Shown one piece after another: positions 1 through 8,106 of a stretch of DNA of 64,000 nt. Within the stretch, counting starts at the first letter, position 1. Each line of letters begins with the position of its first letter. Source of the DNA: Oscillospiraceae bacterium (GTDB lineage Bacteria; Bacillota; Clostridia; Oscillospirales; Oscillospiraceae); contig WRLE01000003.1 of NCBI GenBank assembly GCA_009777775.1, positions 1 to 64,000 of the forward strand, read 5' to 3'. Below the pieces are notes generated by a model that was not told the origin of the DNA, did not search any database, and saw nothing but the letters and a program-made list of their open reading frames with translations. Position numbers and translations under genes: made by a program.

Positions 1-672
1 TCTGGTTATGGGGGTCGCTTCCGTGGCTGGCTCAATTCAGATGACCGAGAGCCCTATAACAGCTGGGGAAACGGTTCGGCGATGAGGGTTTCACCATGTG
101 GCTGGTTGATGGATTGTGGATTTTGTACTCGCACAGGTATGTTGCCGTCCAACGGTAGGAACCAAGCAAAATTGTCAGCCGAAGTGACGCACAATCATCC
201 TGAAGGTATAAAAGGTGCCTTGGCTGTTGCAGATGCAATATTTATGTGCCGCTTTTATACAGGTGGATATGGTGATGATATGGGTAACGCTGTTAACAAA
301 GATTATACTTTTAGCGAATGGAAAATAAAAATCAAGAATCATATTGAAAAAGAATACGGATATGATCTGAACAGAACTCTCGATGAAATTCGACCGGTGT
401 ATAGCTTCAACGAGAGCTGTCAGGAAACAGTGCCAGAAGCGATTATCGCATTTCTTGAAAGCACCGACTTCGAGGACGCAATAAGAAACGCAATATCTCT
501 CGGCGGCGACAGCGACACTCTCGCCGCAATCACCGGCAGCATTGCCGAAGCTGCATATGGAATCCCGCAAGACATAGCGGAAAAAGGACTGAGCTATCTC
601 GATGAAACACTCCGCTCAGTTTACATCCGCTGGTGCGAAACCGTGCCTGAGTATTCAACGATACAACGATAG
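1..672 (+). CDS. ADP-ribosylglycohydrolase family protein, 5' end outside window
   Basis: The frame is open from base 1, so the N-terminus with the first acidic metal-binding cluster expected of the family is missing. What is visible is NGSAMRVSP, then THNHPEGIKGA, and near the C-terminus GGDSDTLAAITGSIAEA, whose Asp pair binds the catalytic Mg ions in this family. Members remove ADP-ribose from proteins or small molecules. Between the first two motifs the segment beginning GWLMDCGFCTRTG is Cys-containing and about nine residues longer than the short helix I expect there; an insertion or two compensating frameshifts is possible. The ATG at 82 is internal, not the start. The gene ends at a strong hairpin. 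Family assignment is firm; the substrate is not known, and whether the enzyme is active is uncertain. Confidence 0.82.
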   Translation, partial: SGYGGRFRGWLNSDDREPYNSWGNGSAMRVSPCGWLMDCGFCTRTGMLPSNGRNQAKLSAEVTHNHPEGIKGALAVADAIFMCRFYTGGYGDDMGNAVNKDYTFSEWKIKIKNHIEKEYGYDLNRTLDEIRPVYSFNESCQETVPEAIIAFLESTDFEDAIRNAISLGGDSDTLAAITGSIAEAAYGIPQDIAEKGLSYLDETLRSVYIRWCETVPEYSTIQR

Positions 673-718
673 GTAATATCGGTAAGCATCAGTGGATGGG
701 TCATGAGTGTTATAAGAT

Positions 719-745
719 ATAGCGAGAGTTTATCGCTCTCGCTAT
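719..745 (+). terminator. Rho-independent terminator-like hairpin
   Basis: A perfect 10-bp stem (ATAGCGAGAG at 719-728 with its complement at 736-745) and a 7-nt loop, followed by a modest T-run, lies 47 bases after the ADP-ribosylglycohydrolase stop. Confidence 0.7.
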
Positions 746-793
746 TGTCACTTTTGAATGTACAAATTCGTTTTTTCGATTTACAGTATAAGT

Positions 794-822
794 TTGACAG
801 ATACTACTTTATGCACTAAAAT
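794..822 (+). promoter_or_regulatory. sigma-A type promoter of the antitoxin gene
   Basis: TTGACA (794-799), a 17-nt spacer and TAAAAT (817-822) stand 35 bases upstream of the antitoxin ATG. Confidence 0.7.
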
Positions 823-857
823 AAGTACATAATACATATTTGCAAGGAGCGTTGGAT

Positions 858-1115
858 ATGATAGTGTTAAGAACAATCGATATTAGAAATGAATTTAAGC
901 GTGTCAGCGACCTTATAAACTCTGGTGAAAAGGTACTAATTGCTCGACCACGTAATGAAAATCTCGTAGTGTTAAGTGAAAAGGAATATAACGAACTGGA
1001 AAAAGCTAGGCAAAATGCCGAATACTTAATGAAGATTGACGAAGCTATACAACAAGTGTCTGAAGGGCGTGTTGTAGTTAAAACGATGGAAGAGCTTGAG
1101 GAGATGGCGGAATGA
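858..1115 (+). CDS. Phd/YefM-type antitoxin, orphaned
   Basis: An 85-residue protein with the layout of Phd/YefM antitoxins: an N-terminal DNA-binding part (MIVLRTIDIRNEFKRVSDLI), the basic strand KVLIARPRNENLVVLSEKEY typical of the fold, and an acidic C-terminal tail (MEELEEMAE) that would wrap the toxin. The ATG at 858 is chosen because AAGGAG lies 8 nt upstream; an earlier TTG at 840 has no such site. Its stop overlaps by four bases the ATG of a 19-codon toxin stub, the usual coupling of these operons. With the toxin gone the protein can at most act as a repressor of its own promoter. Family call is from sequence pattern; neutralised partner unknown. Confidence 0.8.
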   Translation: MIVLRTIDIRNEFKRVSDLINSGEKVLIARPRNENLVVLSEKEYNELEKARQNAEYLMKIDEAIQQVSEGRVVVKTMEELEEMAE

Positions 1116-1171
1116 AAGTCACTTTCGCCGAAAATGATTTTAGACACATATGGAGTTTTACTAAAACATAA
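1112..1171 (+). pseudogene. Truncated RelE/YoeB-like toxin remnant
   Basis: The ATG at 1112 overlaps the antitoxin stop (ATGA). It opens a 19-codon frame, MKVTFAENDFRHIWSFTKT, whose first residues resemble the N-terminus of YoeB/Txe toxins (MKVxF), and then stops. Downstream to about 1320 there is another open stretch (1188-1343, containing TYQARELVYEYENRKS) without a start or ribosome site, which may be further debris. I infer a decayed toxin gene. Confidence 0.45.
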
Positions 1172-1321
1172 ATCATCAATTTTCTAAAACAATGTGTTTA
1201 AGCTGACGCTCGAAAAAACAGTATGTACCAGTGATGATGCAACTTACCAAGCTCGTGAGCTAGTATATGAATATGAAAATAGAAAATCAAATTTTGTATT
1301 ATTGTGGAGAAGAGGTGTTAT

Positions 1322-1756
1322 ATGGATACTTATGCAAGAATAAACAAAGATACAACGATAAGTAATGTAAATACCGAACTGCCAGAATATAACCGTAGAA
1401 AAACCAACATTACATCTAATATGATGACCATAATGAACATGATTATAATGATACTAGACATTGATATTTGGCTTAACGAAAATTCAAAAGCTAGCATAGA
1501 CGATTTTGTGAAAGCACTTGTTGCTGATGAAGAAAAATATAGAAATGAAAACAAGGGAGTTCACATTGATGACCATTTAATATCGTATATAAGCTCTCTT
1601 GAAAATGTTTATTTTCGAAAATATAGTAAGCAAGTTGATTACATGGGATTAGTTTCCAGTTATGGACTGACTCAAGAGCAAGTCTTTACAATCTTGCTTG
1701 AAATAATAAAATCTGGTGAAAGCTTTTTCTCTGGATATATGAAGCATAAGCGTTAA
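1322..1756 (+). CDS. Hypothetical protein, 144 aa
   Basis: I do not recognise this protein. The ATG at 1322 is preferred over a GTG at 1304 because AGAGG lies just upstream. The product is soluble-looking apart from one hydrophobic, Met/Ile-rich stretch (MMTIMNMIIMILDIDIW, residues about 35-50), which could be a membrane segment or a buried helix. The rest is mixed charged helix-forming sequence ending in a basic tail (GYMKHKR). It sits between the toxin remnant and the AlbA_2 gene, 54 bases ahead of the latter, in a region with low GC. It may be co-transcribed with the next gene. No function proposed. Confidence 0.6.
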   Translation: MDTYARINKDTTISNVNTELPEYNRRKTNITSNMMTIMNMIIMILDIDIWLNENSKASIDDFVKALVADEEKYRNENKGVHIDDHLISYISSLENVYFRKYSKQVDYMGLVSSYGLTQEQVFTILLEIIKSGESFFSGYMKHKR

Positions 1757-1810
1757 GAAGACTATTGACAAATATTGGGGAATCATAAGTATGTCTATCA
1801 GGAGGAAAAG

Positions 1811-3283
1811 ATGACCATAGAACGCATCAGACAGTTCCTCTCCTCGGGAGAGGGGTTGACAATCGAATTTAAGGAATGTGTGAACGAACTGAGTAACAGT
1901 ATATGGGAAACTGTTTGTTCATTTTCAAATAGATATGGCGGAAATCTCATTCTTGGTGTAAACGATAATGGTGAACCAATCGGTGTCAACCCAAAAGCGA
2001 TACAGCAGTTAAAGAAAAATTTTACTAATACACTAAACAATCCACAAAAAGTATCTCCATCGTTATTTCTTAATCTAAGCGAAGTTGAAGTGGACGGCTG
2101 TATTTTGCTCCATGTGTATGTTCCTGTTAGCTCTCAAATCCAGTTGTGTTCAGGACGGATTTACGATCGCAACGAAGATGGCGACTTTGACATTACCAAC
2201 TCCTCTGAATTGGTTGCTCAACTAGCACTGCGTAAATCTACTGCTTATACGGAACGAGAAATATTTCCTTATGTTACAGAAAATGAACTCAGACTCGACC
2301 TAGTGGAACGGGCTCAAAAGATGGCGATTGCCTTAAATGCAGATCACCCTTGGAAAGGGATGACGCCAACAGAGTTGCTCCGAAACACAGGGTTGTATGA
2401 GGATGATTGGCGAACAGGTAAGAGAGGCTACAATCTCGCTGCAATCCTTCTTTTCGGGTGCGATGATGTGATTCGTTCATGTGCGCCCGGATATATGACT
2501 GATGCGCTGCTTCGGAAAGAAAATATTGATAGATATGACGATAGGTTGATAGTAGGTACGAATTTGATAGATGCATATGACCAACTAATTGATTTTATTT
2601 CTAAGCATACCCTTGATAGGTTTTTCCTTGTAGATAATCAACGTGTTAGTGTCCGTTCCTGGATTGCGCGTGAGCTAATAAGCAATATACTCGTCCATCG
2701 TGAGTATTCAAAAGGATTCATGGCAAAAATCGTTGTTGAAAAAGATAGGATTTACGCAGAAAACTGGAATCGTTCTAATCGGTATGGGCATATTAATCCT
2801 GATGATTTTACACCTGATGCTAAAAATCCGCTGCTTGCATGGTTTTTTGTTAATATTGGTCGAGCAGACTGGATGGGTTCAGGTATTCGCAACCTATATA
2901 AATACACAAAAATATACTCCGGTGGTGAACCGGAATTAATAGAGGGTGATATATTTAAGACAATTATCCCTATTGGAAATGGCTCATATGGTTCTGGTAT
3001 CGTGAACAATGGTACTTTGCAATACAGGACAGAAGATGGGCAAGTAAATGGGCAAGTAAATGGGCATGTAAATGAGCATGTAAATGAGCATGCAAATCGA
3101 ATGTCAGATATTGTCACCATATTGAAACTCAATCCAAGGTTGACAATTAGACAAATTGCTGCAGAAGCAAATATTTCTTATTCAACAGCTCGTCGAAGAA
3201 TAGACGAATTGAAAAATAAAGGGATAATTGAACGCATTGGTTCTGACAAAACTGGCAATTGGAGAATTATAGAAGCTGAGTAA
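1811..3283 (+). CDS. AlbA_2 (Schlafen-like) / HATPase_c_4 / winged-helix protein
   Basis: A 490-residue protein of the COG2865 type, usually described as a putative transcriptional regulator. The N-terminal AlbA_2 domain (about 10-130) shows TIEFKE and NRYGGNLILGVNDNG; the middle has an ATPase-like region with ARELISNILVHREYS and, further on, GRADWMGSGIRNL (about 280-400); the C-terminus is a winged helix (LTIRQIAAEANISYSTARR). The ATG at 1811 is chosen for the AGGAGG at 1800-1805; an upstream in-frame ATG at 1775 lacks one. Just before the winged helix there are five 12-bp direct repeats coding for a GQVN/EHVN linker. Such proteins occur in mobile and defence-related loci, but the target here is unknown. 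Confidence 0.8.
   Translation: MTIERIRQFLSSGEGLTIEFKECVNELSNSIWETVCSFSNRYGGNLILGVNDNGEPIGVNPKAIQQLKKNFTNTLNNPQKVSPSLFLNLSEVEVDGCILLHVYVPVSSQIQLCSGRIYDRNEDGDFDITNSSELVAQLALRKSTAYTEREIFPYVTENELRLDLVERAQKMAIALNADHPWKGMTPTELLRNTGLYEDDWRTGKRGYNLAAILLFGCDDVIRSCAPGYMTDALLRKENIDRYDDRLIVGTNLIDAYDQLIDFISKHTLDRFFLVDNQRVSVRSWIARELISNILVHREYSKGFMAKIVVEKDRIYAENWNRSNRYGHINPDDFTPDAKNPLLAWFFVNIGRADWMGSGIRNLYKYTKIYSGGEPELIEGDIFKTIIPIGNGSYGSGIVNNGTLQYRTEDGQVNGQVNGHVNEHVNEHANRMSDIVTILKLNPRLTIRQIAAEANISYSTARRRIDELKNKGIIERIGSDKTGNWRIIEAE
3038..3097 (+). repeat. Five 12-bp tandem repeats inside the AlbA_2 gene
   Basis: Units of the form G[G/A]GCA[A/T]G[T/C]AAAT repeat five times in frame, encoding four residues each. 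Copy-number change would lengthen or shorten the linker between ATPase-like and winged-helix parts without breaking the frame. Confidence 0.9.
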
Positions 3284-3346
3284 CGAATGGAAACTATGTT
3301 ATTAGTAAAGACGATACTAGGGTTCATAAGAATTGCATTAGCATGT

Positions 3347-4063
3347 TTACCCACCCAGATACGCTTTTATTACCTTTTCATCGTTAATCAGAGTGCTGCC
3401 TTCGCCTTCTAGGACTATGGTGCCTGTGTCCATTACATAGCCGTAGTCTGCTAAACCTAGGGCCATTTTTGCGTTTTGTTCTACTAATAGTATTGTTGTG
3501 CCGTCTTCGTGGAGGCGGCGAATTATTTCTGTGATGTCTTTGACGATGAGCGGGGCTATGCCCATGGAGGGTTCGTCCATGAGTAGCAGTTTGGGAGCTG
3601 CCATCAAGCCTCGACCGATTGCGAGCATTTGCTGTTCTCCGCCGGAGAGGGTGCCGCCCAGCTGCTTCATCCTAGATTCTAGGATAGGGAAGCGGTCAAA
3701 GACCCAGGAGATGCGGCGTTTGCGCTCGTTGTTATCATTGAGAGTGTATGAACCCAGTTCCAGGTTTTCGAGAACTGTTAAATCCTTAAATATATGCCTA
3801 CCTTCAGGAAGGTGGACAAGACCCCGCTTCACAATTTCGTGGGCGGGCAATTTTGTTATATCTTCGCCGCAAAAAATCACCCTACCAGCAGCAGGACTAA
3901 TAAGCCCCGATATGGTTTTGAGCGCCGTGCTTTTCCCCGCACCATTGCTTCCCAGCAAGGTGACAATTTGCCCCTCTCGAACTTCAAAGCTAATGCCTTT
4001 CAGAGCAGCAATTTTCCCATAATAGGTTTCTAGATTTTCGACTTGAAGAAGAATGTCGCTCAT
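3347..4063 (-). CDS. livF: Branched-chain amino acid ABC transporter ATP-binding protein LivF
   Basis: A 238-residue ABC ATPase that would pair with LivG on the cytoplasmic face of the importer. Walker A GSNGAGKS is at 38-45, the signature LSGGEQ at 139-144 and Walker B LLLMDE at 159-164, followed by the D-loop-like PSMG. The length and the phrase LPEGRHIFKDLTVLENL are typical of LivF. It is the last gene of the minus-strand liv operon. Its ribosome site (AGGAG, four bases before the ATG) is part of a heptamer repeat tract in the 41-bp gap to livG, which is unusual and could make its translation depend on repeat drift. Specificity for Leu/Ile/Val is inferred from the family only. Confidence 0.93.
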   Translation of the reverse strand: MSDILLQVENLETYYGKIAALKGISFEVREGQIVTLLGSNGAGKSTALKTISGLISPAAGRVIFCGEDITKLPAHEIVKRGLVHLPEGRHIFKDLTVLENLELGSYTLNDNNERKRRISWVFDRFPILESRMKQLGGTLSGGEQQMLAIGRGLMAAPKLLLMDEPSMGIAPLIVKDITEIIRRLHEDGTTILLVEQNAKMALGLADYGYVMDTGTIVLEGEGSTLINDEKVIKAYLGG

Positions 4064-4098
4064 AACTCCTAATTCCTAATTCCTCATTCCTAACTCCC
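4064..4098 (-). repeat. Heptamer microsatellite (TTAGGA type) in the livG-livF gap
   Basis: On the minus strand this reads as repeated AGGAATT/AGGAGTT units. The last unit places AGGAG directly in front of the livF ATG. Related tracts occur at 17274-17309, 30358-30411 and 38293-38327. Confidence 0.8.
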
Positions 4099-4104
4099 AC
4101 CATC

Positions 4105-4863
4105 CTAGCTCCCTAGGTATGCTTCTACCACCAATGGGTTGTTTTGGACTTCGTTGGGGGTGCCTTGGGCTATTTTTTTGCCGAAGTTTACCACTATGAC
4201 CTTTTCTGAGGCTTTCATCACCAGTTCCATGTCGTGTTCTATGAAAAAAACTGTGATTCCGTAGCTGTCTCGGAAACTGTGAATTAGCTCGACAAGGGAT
4301 TCCTTTTCCTCTCTGTTTAAGCCAGCGGCTGGTTCGTCCAGAAGGAGTAGTTTTGGGCTTGCGGATAATGCCCTCGCCCATTCGGTGCGTCGTTGATCGC
4401 CATAGGATAAGTTTTTTGCTAGAATATCTTTTTTATCATATATTCCCACATAATTCATGAAAAACTCGGCAGTTTCTCTTATTTTTTCCTCTTCTCTCCG
4501 CTGTTTCGGATGACGTAGTAGAGCACCGAAAATCGATTGATTTGTGACTCGGTGAACTCCACTCATCACATTTTCCATTGCTGTGAGGTTTTTAAAGAGG
4601 CGGACATTCTGGAATGTGCGAATAATGCCCTTTTCGGTGATTGAATAAGGTTTGAGGTTAATGAGCGACTGTCCATCGAAGATAATATCTCCGCTGCTTG
4701 CTTTATAAAAGCCGGTCATGCAATTAAACACCGAAGTTTTTCCAGCTCCATTGGGACCGATTAGAGAGGTGATGGAGCCTTCTTCAATTTCAAATGACAA
4801 ATCCTCCACTGCAACAATACCCGAAAAGCGCATTGAGAGATTATTTACTTCCACCAAAGCCAT
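4105..4863 (-). CDS. livG: Branched-chain amino acid ABC transporter ATP-binding protein LivG
   Basis: A 252-residue ABC ATPase. Walker A GPNGAGKT lies at 36-43, the signature LSYGDQRR at 152-159, Walker B LLLLDE at 172-177 followed by PAAGLN. The LivG hallmarks IRTFQNVRLF (81-90) and the ending VEAYLGS are present. It is placed between livM and livF, as in the canonical order, seven bases after the livM stop. It energises import together with LivF. Nothing unusual in length or motifs. Confidence 0.93.
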   Translation of the reverse strand: MALVEVNNLSMRFSGIVAVEDLSFEIEEGSITSLIGPNGAGKTSVFNCMTGFYKASSGDIIFDGQSLINLKPYSITEKGIIRTFQNVRLFKNLTAMENVMSGVHRVTNQSIFGALLRHPKQRREEEKIRETAEFFMNYVGIYDKKDILAKNLSYGDQRRTEWARALSASPKLLLLDEPAAGLNREEKESLVELIHSFRDSYGITVFFIEHDMELVMKASEKVIVVNFGKKIAQGTPNEVQNNPLVVEAYLGS

Positions 4864-4870
4864 ATTTCCA

Positions 4871-5821
4871 TCACATCCTTTGCTTCCGCTCAGGCCACAA
4901 GCCTTGGGGACGGGTAATCATAACAACAATCAGAAGGATACCAAAAAAGAGCATTCGCATTTCACCAATTATGGGTATATCGCGAAATAGCTCTGGGAAA
5001 ATAGCGAAAAAAGCAGCACCAACGATGACACCGGGGATTTTTCCCATACCACCTAAGATTACCGCCAGTAAAATATTGGCTGATTGGGTGAAATCGAAGG
5101 AGGTGGGGGAGATATTTGTCATTTTCACAGCGTAAAAGCTCCCAGTAATTCCTCCCAGTACTGCTCCGATAATATAGGCATAAAGCTTGTATTTTGTGGT
5201 GTTTATTCCCATTGCTTGGGCTGCGTCTTCGTCTTCTCGAATGTATGTGAGAGCTCTGCCAAAGCGAGAGTGACGAATCCGATAAGTTATAAAAATAAAC
5301 ATAAGCACCAAAACGAGAAAAACGTAATACCAATGAGTTATTCTTGTTAATCGAATGCCAAATAATGATGGTCTCGAAATGGCTATTAAACCACTTGCTG
5401 AGCCGGTGATTGACATATTGCGAACGCTTATACGAACTATTTCAGCAAAACCTAGAGTAACTATCGCCAAATAGTCGCTCCGTAGCTTTAAAGTCGCTCC
5501 TCCGACAATGGCGGCGGTAATGGCTGATATTAGCATGGACACAGGCAAGGTGAGCCAAAAATTCCAGGAAAAGCTTTTCATAAGCACTCCTGTGGTATAT
5601 GCGCCTATGGCGAATTTTGCTGCATAACCCAAATCGCACAGTCCACAATAGCCGACAATGACATTGAGACCCAGAGCAAGGAGCATATAAAACATGGCGT
5701 TCCATAGGACATTTTGAACATAATTATCTACCCGTAGGGGGAGTAGTACCATGACAAGAAGCAGCGCAAGGCTTCCTATGGTTTTTGAAACTTTATTGTC
5801 TAATTTGTCAATGAGCCCCAT
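4871..5821 (-). CDS. livM: Branched-chain amino acid ABC transporter permease LivM
   Basis: A 316-residue integral membrane protein with about eight to ten hydrophobic segments and the LivM motif GLNVIVGYCGLCDLGYAA near residue 50-68, plus the cytoplasmic coupling region YIREDEDAAQAMGIN about residue 195-210. It would form the translocation pore with LivH. The ATG follows the livH stop by six bases; GAGAGGA in the livH end serves as ribosome site. A basic C-terminal tail (RPQGLWPERKQRM) is typical. Confidence 0.92.
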   Translation of the reverse strand: MGLIDKLDNKVSKTIGSLALLLVMVLLPLRVDNYVQNVLWNAMFYMLLALGLNVIVGYCGLCDLGYAAKFAIGAYTTGVLMKSFSWNFWLTLPVSMLISAITAAIVGGATLKLRSDYLAIVTLGFAEIVRISVRNMSITGSASGLIAISRPSLFGIRLTRITHWYYVFLVLVLMFIFITYRIRHSRFGRALTYIREDEDAAQAMGINTTKYKLYAYIIGAVLGGITGSFYAVKMTNISPTSFDFTQSANILLAVILGGMGKIPGVIVGAAFFAIFPELFRDIPIIGEMRMLFFGILLIVVMITRPQGLWPERKQRM

Positions 5822-5827
5822 GTTTGT

Positions 5828-6739
5828 TTACATCCTCTCGATTTCGGTTTTGCCAAGTAAGCCATTGGGTCTGAATATCAAAATGAGAATTAGTAAGCCA
5901 AAGGCAAAGACATCTTTCCATTGGGAACCGAGAAACTGCGTTCCCATTGCTTCAAGAAGCCCAAGCAAGATTCCTCCTAGCATCGCTCCGGGAATAGAGC
6001 CGATGCCACCGATGACAGCAGAGGTAAAGGCTTTTATGCCAATTGTATAGCCCATGTTATATTGCACATTTCCATAATAAACGCAAGCCATACCTCCAGC
6101 GACAGCAGCAAGGGAAGAGCCAAGGACGAAGGTCATGCCAATAACTCTATTTACGTTGATGCCCATTAATCGGGAAGTGTCCTGATCCAATGCGATAGCC
6201 CGCATGGCTTTACCTGCCATTGTCCGACCAATGAAGAAATTGAGAGCTAGCATGAAAACACCAGACATTGCCAGTAATACCAATTGGATATATGTAATTA
6301 GGATGCTGCCTATCCGTATACCAGCTGCATTATCTAGGCCACTGGTGAAAAACATGGGTTGGCTATTGGTCATAACCATCACAGTGTTATATATTACCAA
6401 AGAAACTCCAATGGCTGTGATGAGCAGGGAAAGACGGGGTGCACCCAAGAGCGGGCGGTATGCAACTCGCTGAACGATGTATCCCAATATGCCAGATATT
6501 AGCATTGCAACCAATATGGAAAGGATTATGCCTGTCCATCCGGATACAATGTTGCCCAAAGCAGCAAAGACAGACAGGCACACGAATGCGCCTGTCATGT
6601 ATATGTCTCCATGGGCAAAGTTTAGCAGCTTGATGATTCCATAAACCATTGAATAGCCCAAGGCAACCAATGCATAAAAGGAACCGAGTATTAAACCGTT
6701 GACGAGCTGCTGTAAAATGAGTTCCCAAATAGAAAACAC
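5828..6739 (-). CDS. livH: Branched-chain amino acid ABC transporter permease LivH
   Basis: A 303-residue membrane permease starting at a GTG (6739) preceded by AAGGTGG. Family signs are LVNGLILGSFYALVALGYSM at the N-terminus, IKLLNFAHGDIYM (about 37-49), ALDQDTSRLMGIN (about 185) and the ending RPNGLLGKTEIERM. It would pair with LivM. It begins 12 bases after the stop of the binding-protein gene, consistent with one transcript started upstream of the binding protein. Confidence 0.92.
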   Translation of the reverse strand: MFSIWELILQQLVNGLILGSFYALVALGYSMVYGIIKLLNFAHGDIYMTGAFVCLSVFAALGNIVSGWTGIILSILVAMLISGILGYIVQRVAYRPLLGAPRLSLLITAIGVSLVIYNTVMVMTNSQPMFFTSGLDNAAGIRIGSILITYIQLVLLAMSGVFMLALNFFIGRTMAGKAMRAIALDQDTSRLMGINVNRVIGMTFVLGSSLAAVAGGMACVYYGNVQYNMGYTIGIKAFTSAVIGGIGSIPGAMLGGILLGLLEAMGTQFLGSQWKDVFAFGLLILILIFRPNGLLGKTEIERM

Positions 6740-6751
6740 GCCATTACCACC

Positions 6752-7927
6752 TTAGAATGATATGAGAACAAATTCGCCATCCACGATTTGGATAACGATG
6801 AAATTGGAAATCGCCAATTCGCGGTTTGCTGTGAATTTTGTGAATCCAGAGAGTCCATCATATTCAATGGCTGCTATTGCATCGCGCACTGCTGAAGTTT
6901 CCAGTGTTCCTGCTGCTTCAATGGCTTCTTTGAGAATATAAATGGTGTCATAACAAAGGGTGGCATATGTGCCTGGTTCCATGCCGAACATTTCATTATA
7001 GTCTGCTATGAAATCCTCGCCGCCTTCTGTAAAGCCAACATAGGGAGGTGATGTGACATAAACGCCTTCGCCAGCAGGTCCGCAAGCTTCGATTAGTTCA
7101 ACGGAGGCAGAACCGTCGCCAACTGCGATTTCACCGGTATAGCCGCCCTGTCTGAGTTGCTTAATCACATTAGAGCCATCTGCATGATATCCGCACCAGT
7201 AGACGAAATCAGCACCAGAATACAGTACTGCGGTGACAATTGCAGAAACGTCAGCACTGCCTTGTTCCATAACCTCTACAGTAACTATTTCCAAGCCGCT
7301 TTCAGGAAGCACTCGCTCGCAAGTGTCTGAAAGGTTTTGGGTGTATGCATCTCCTTGGTGGATTAGTGCAACTTTTGTGCTTCCTAGAAATTCGCACAAT
7401 TGGGCAACCATAGCTGCGCCATGGTCAGCTGTTCCGTTGAGCATGAAAGTCTGTTCCAGACCAAGGGCGGTGATATTGGTGGAATTGGCAGCGGAGATTA
7501 GCATGAGCAGGTCTTCATCATAAAATTGCTGGAGAGCAGATATTGTGGCTCCTGAGCAATAGCCACCGACGACGAAATCCACATCGCTGGTGACGATTCT
7601 AGCCGCTGCTTGGCTAGCTGTGTTTGGGTCGCAGGCATCATCGGCGTGGTAGAGTGCAAGGTTTCTACCCAGTACACCGCCAGCTGCGTTGATTTCCTCA
7701 ACTGCAAGCTGATATGACTGGAGCATATCTCTTCCATAATAGGCTTCCGAGCCAGAGGTGGGAGAGAGCACTCCGATTAGGATGTCGCCGGTTTCTGTTG
7801 AATCATCGGCATCTGTTGTTCCTGTGGTTTGCGAGCCGTTGTTGGAATTAGAACAAGAAGCGATGAAAGCGACGGACATGAGCAGTGCGACGAGTAGTGC
7901 GATGAGTCGAATGTTTTTCTTTTTCAT
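6752..7927 (-). CDS. livJ: Branched-chain amino acid ABC transporter substrate-binding lipoprotein
   Basis: A 391-residue type I periplasmic-binding-fold protein. A signal peptide (MKKKNIRLIALLVALL) leads to the lipobox IASC with Cys25 as the lipidation site, followed by a Ser/Asn/Thr-rich linker. The mature part starts ILIGVLSPTSGSEAYYGRDM, as is usual for LivJ/LivK. It would catch the substrate outside the membrane and hand it to LivHM. It is the first gene of the operon with AGGAGG seven bases upstream and a good promoter about 75 bases before the start. The exact ligand cannot be read from sequence; branched-chain amino acids are likely in view of the catabolic genes later in the window, but urea or other amides occur in this family. 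Confidence 0.9.
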   Translation of the reverse strand: MKKKNIRLIALLVALLMSVAFIASCSNSNNGSQTTGTTDADDSTETGDILIGVLSPTSGSEAYYGRDMLQSYQLAVEEINAAGGVLGRNLALYHADDACDPNTASQAAARIVTSDVDFVVGGYCSGATISALQQFYDEDLLMLISAANSTNITALGLEQTFMLNGTADHGAAMVAQLCEFLGSTKVALIHQGDAYTQNLSDTCERVLPESGLEIVTVEVMEQGSADVSAIVTAVLYSGADFVYWCGYHADGSNVIKQLRQGGYTGEIAVGDGSASVELIEACGPAGEGVYVTSPPYVGFTEGGEDFIADYNEMFGMEPGTYATLCYDTIYILKEAIEAAGTLETSAVRDAIAAIEYDGLSGFTKFTANRELAISNFIVIQIVDGEFVLISF

Positions 7928-7997
7928 TTCATATCCTCCAAATGATATTTTTTTGCATGGTCGGTATCTGTTTTATGGATTTATCTGCATAGCGATA

Positions 7998-8025
7998 ATT
8001 TTACCATACTATCGCCCCTTGTCAA
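7998..8025 (-). promoter_or_regulatory. Promoter of the liv operon
   Basis: On the minus strand TTGACA (8025-8020), a 16-nt spacer and TAAAAT (8003-7998) lie upstream of the binding-protein gene. Confidence 0.65.
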
Positions 8026-8078
8026 GATTATGTAAAAAAATCGTTTTTGCATGATTTTATTTTGGTACTGGTTGCTGA

Positions 8079-8106
8079 GTGCTTCGTAGGCACTAACCGT
8101 GTCATT
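8079..8106 (+). repeat. Copy of the GTGTCAT interspersed element (partial)
   Basis: The block CTTCGTAGGCACTAACCGTG followed by TCATT matches, in the opposite orientation, the element at 25869-25923 with few changes. Confidence 0.6.

Noticed and set aside
1188-1343. Open stretch with protein-like sequence (TYQARELVYEYENRKS) between toxin stub and next gene
   Set aside because: No ATG or ribosome site and partly overlapping the 1322 gene; kept only as a remark on possible toxin debris.
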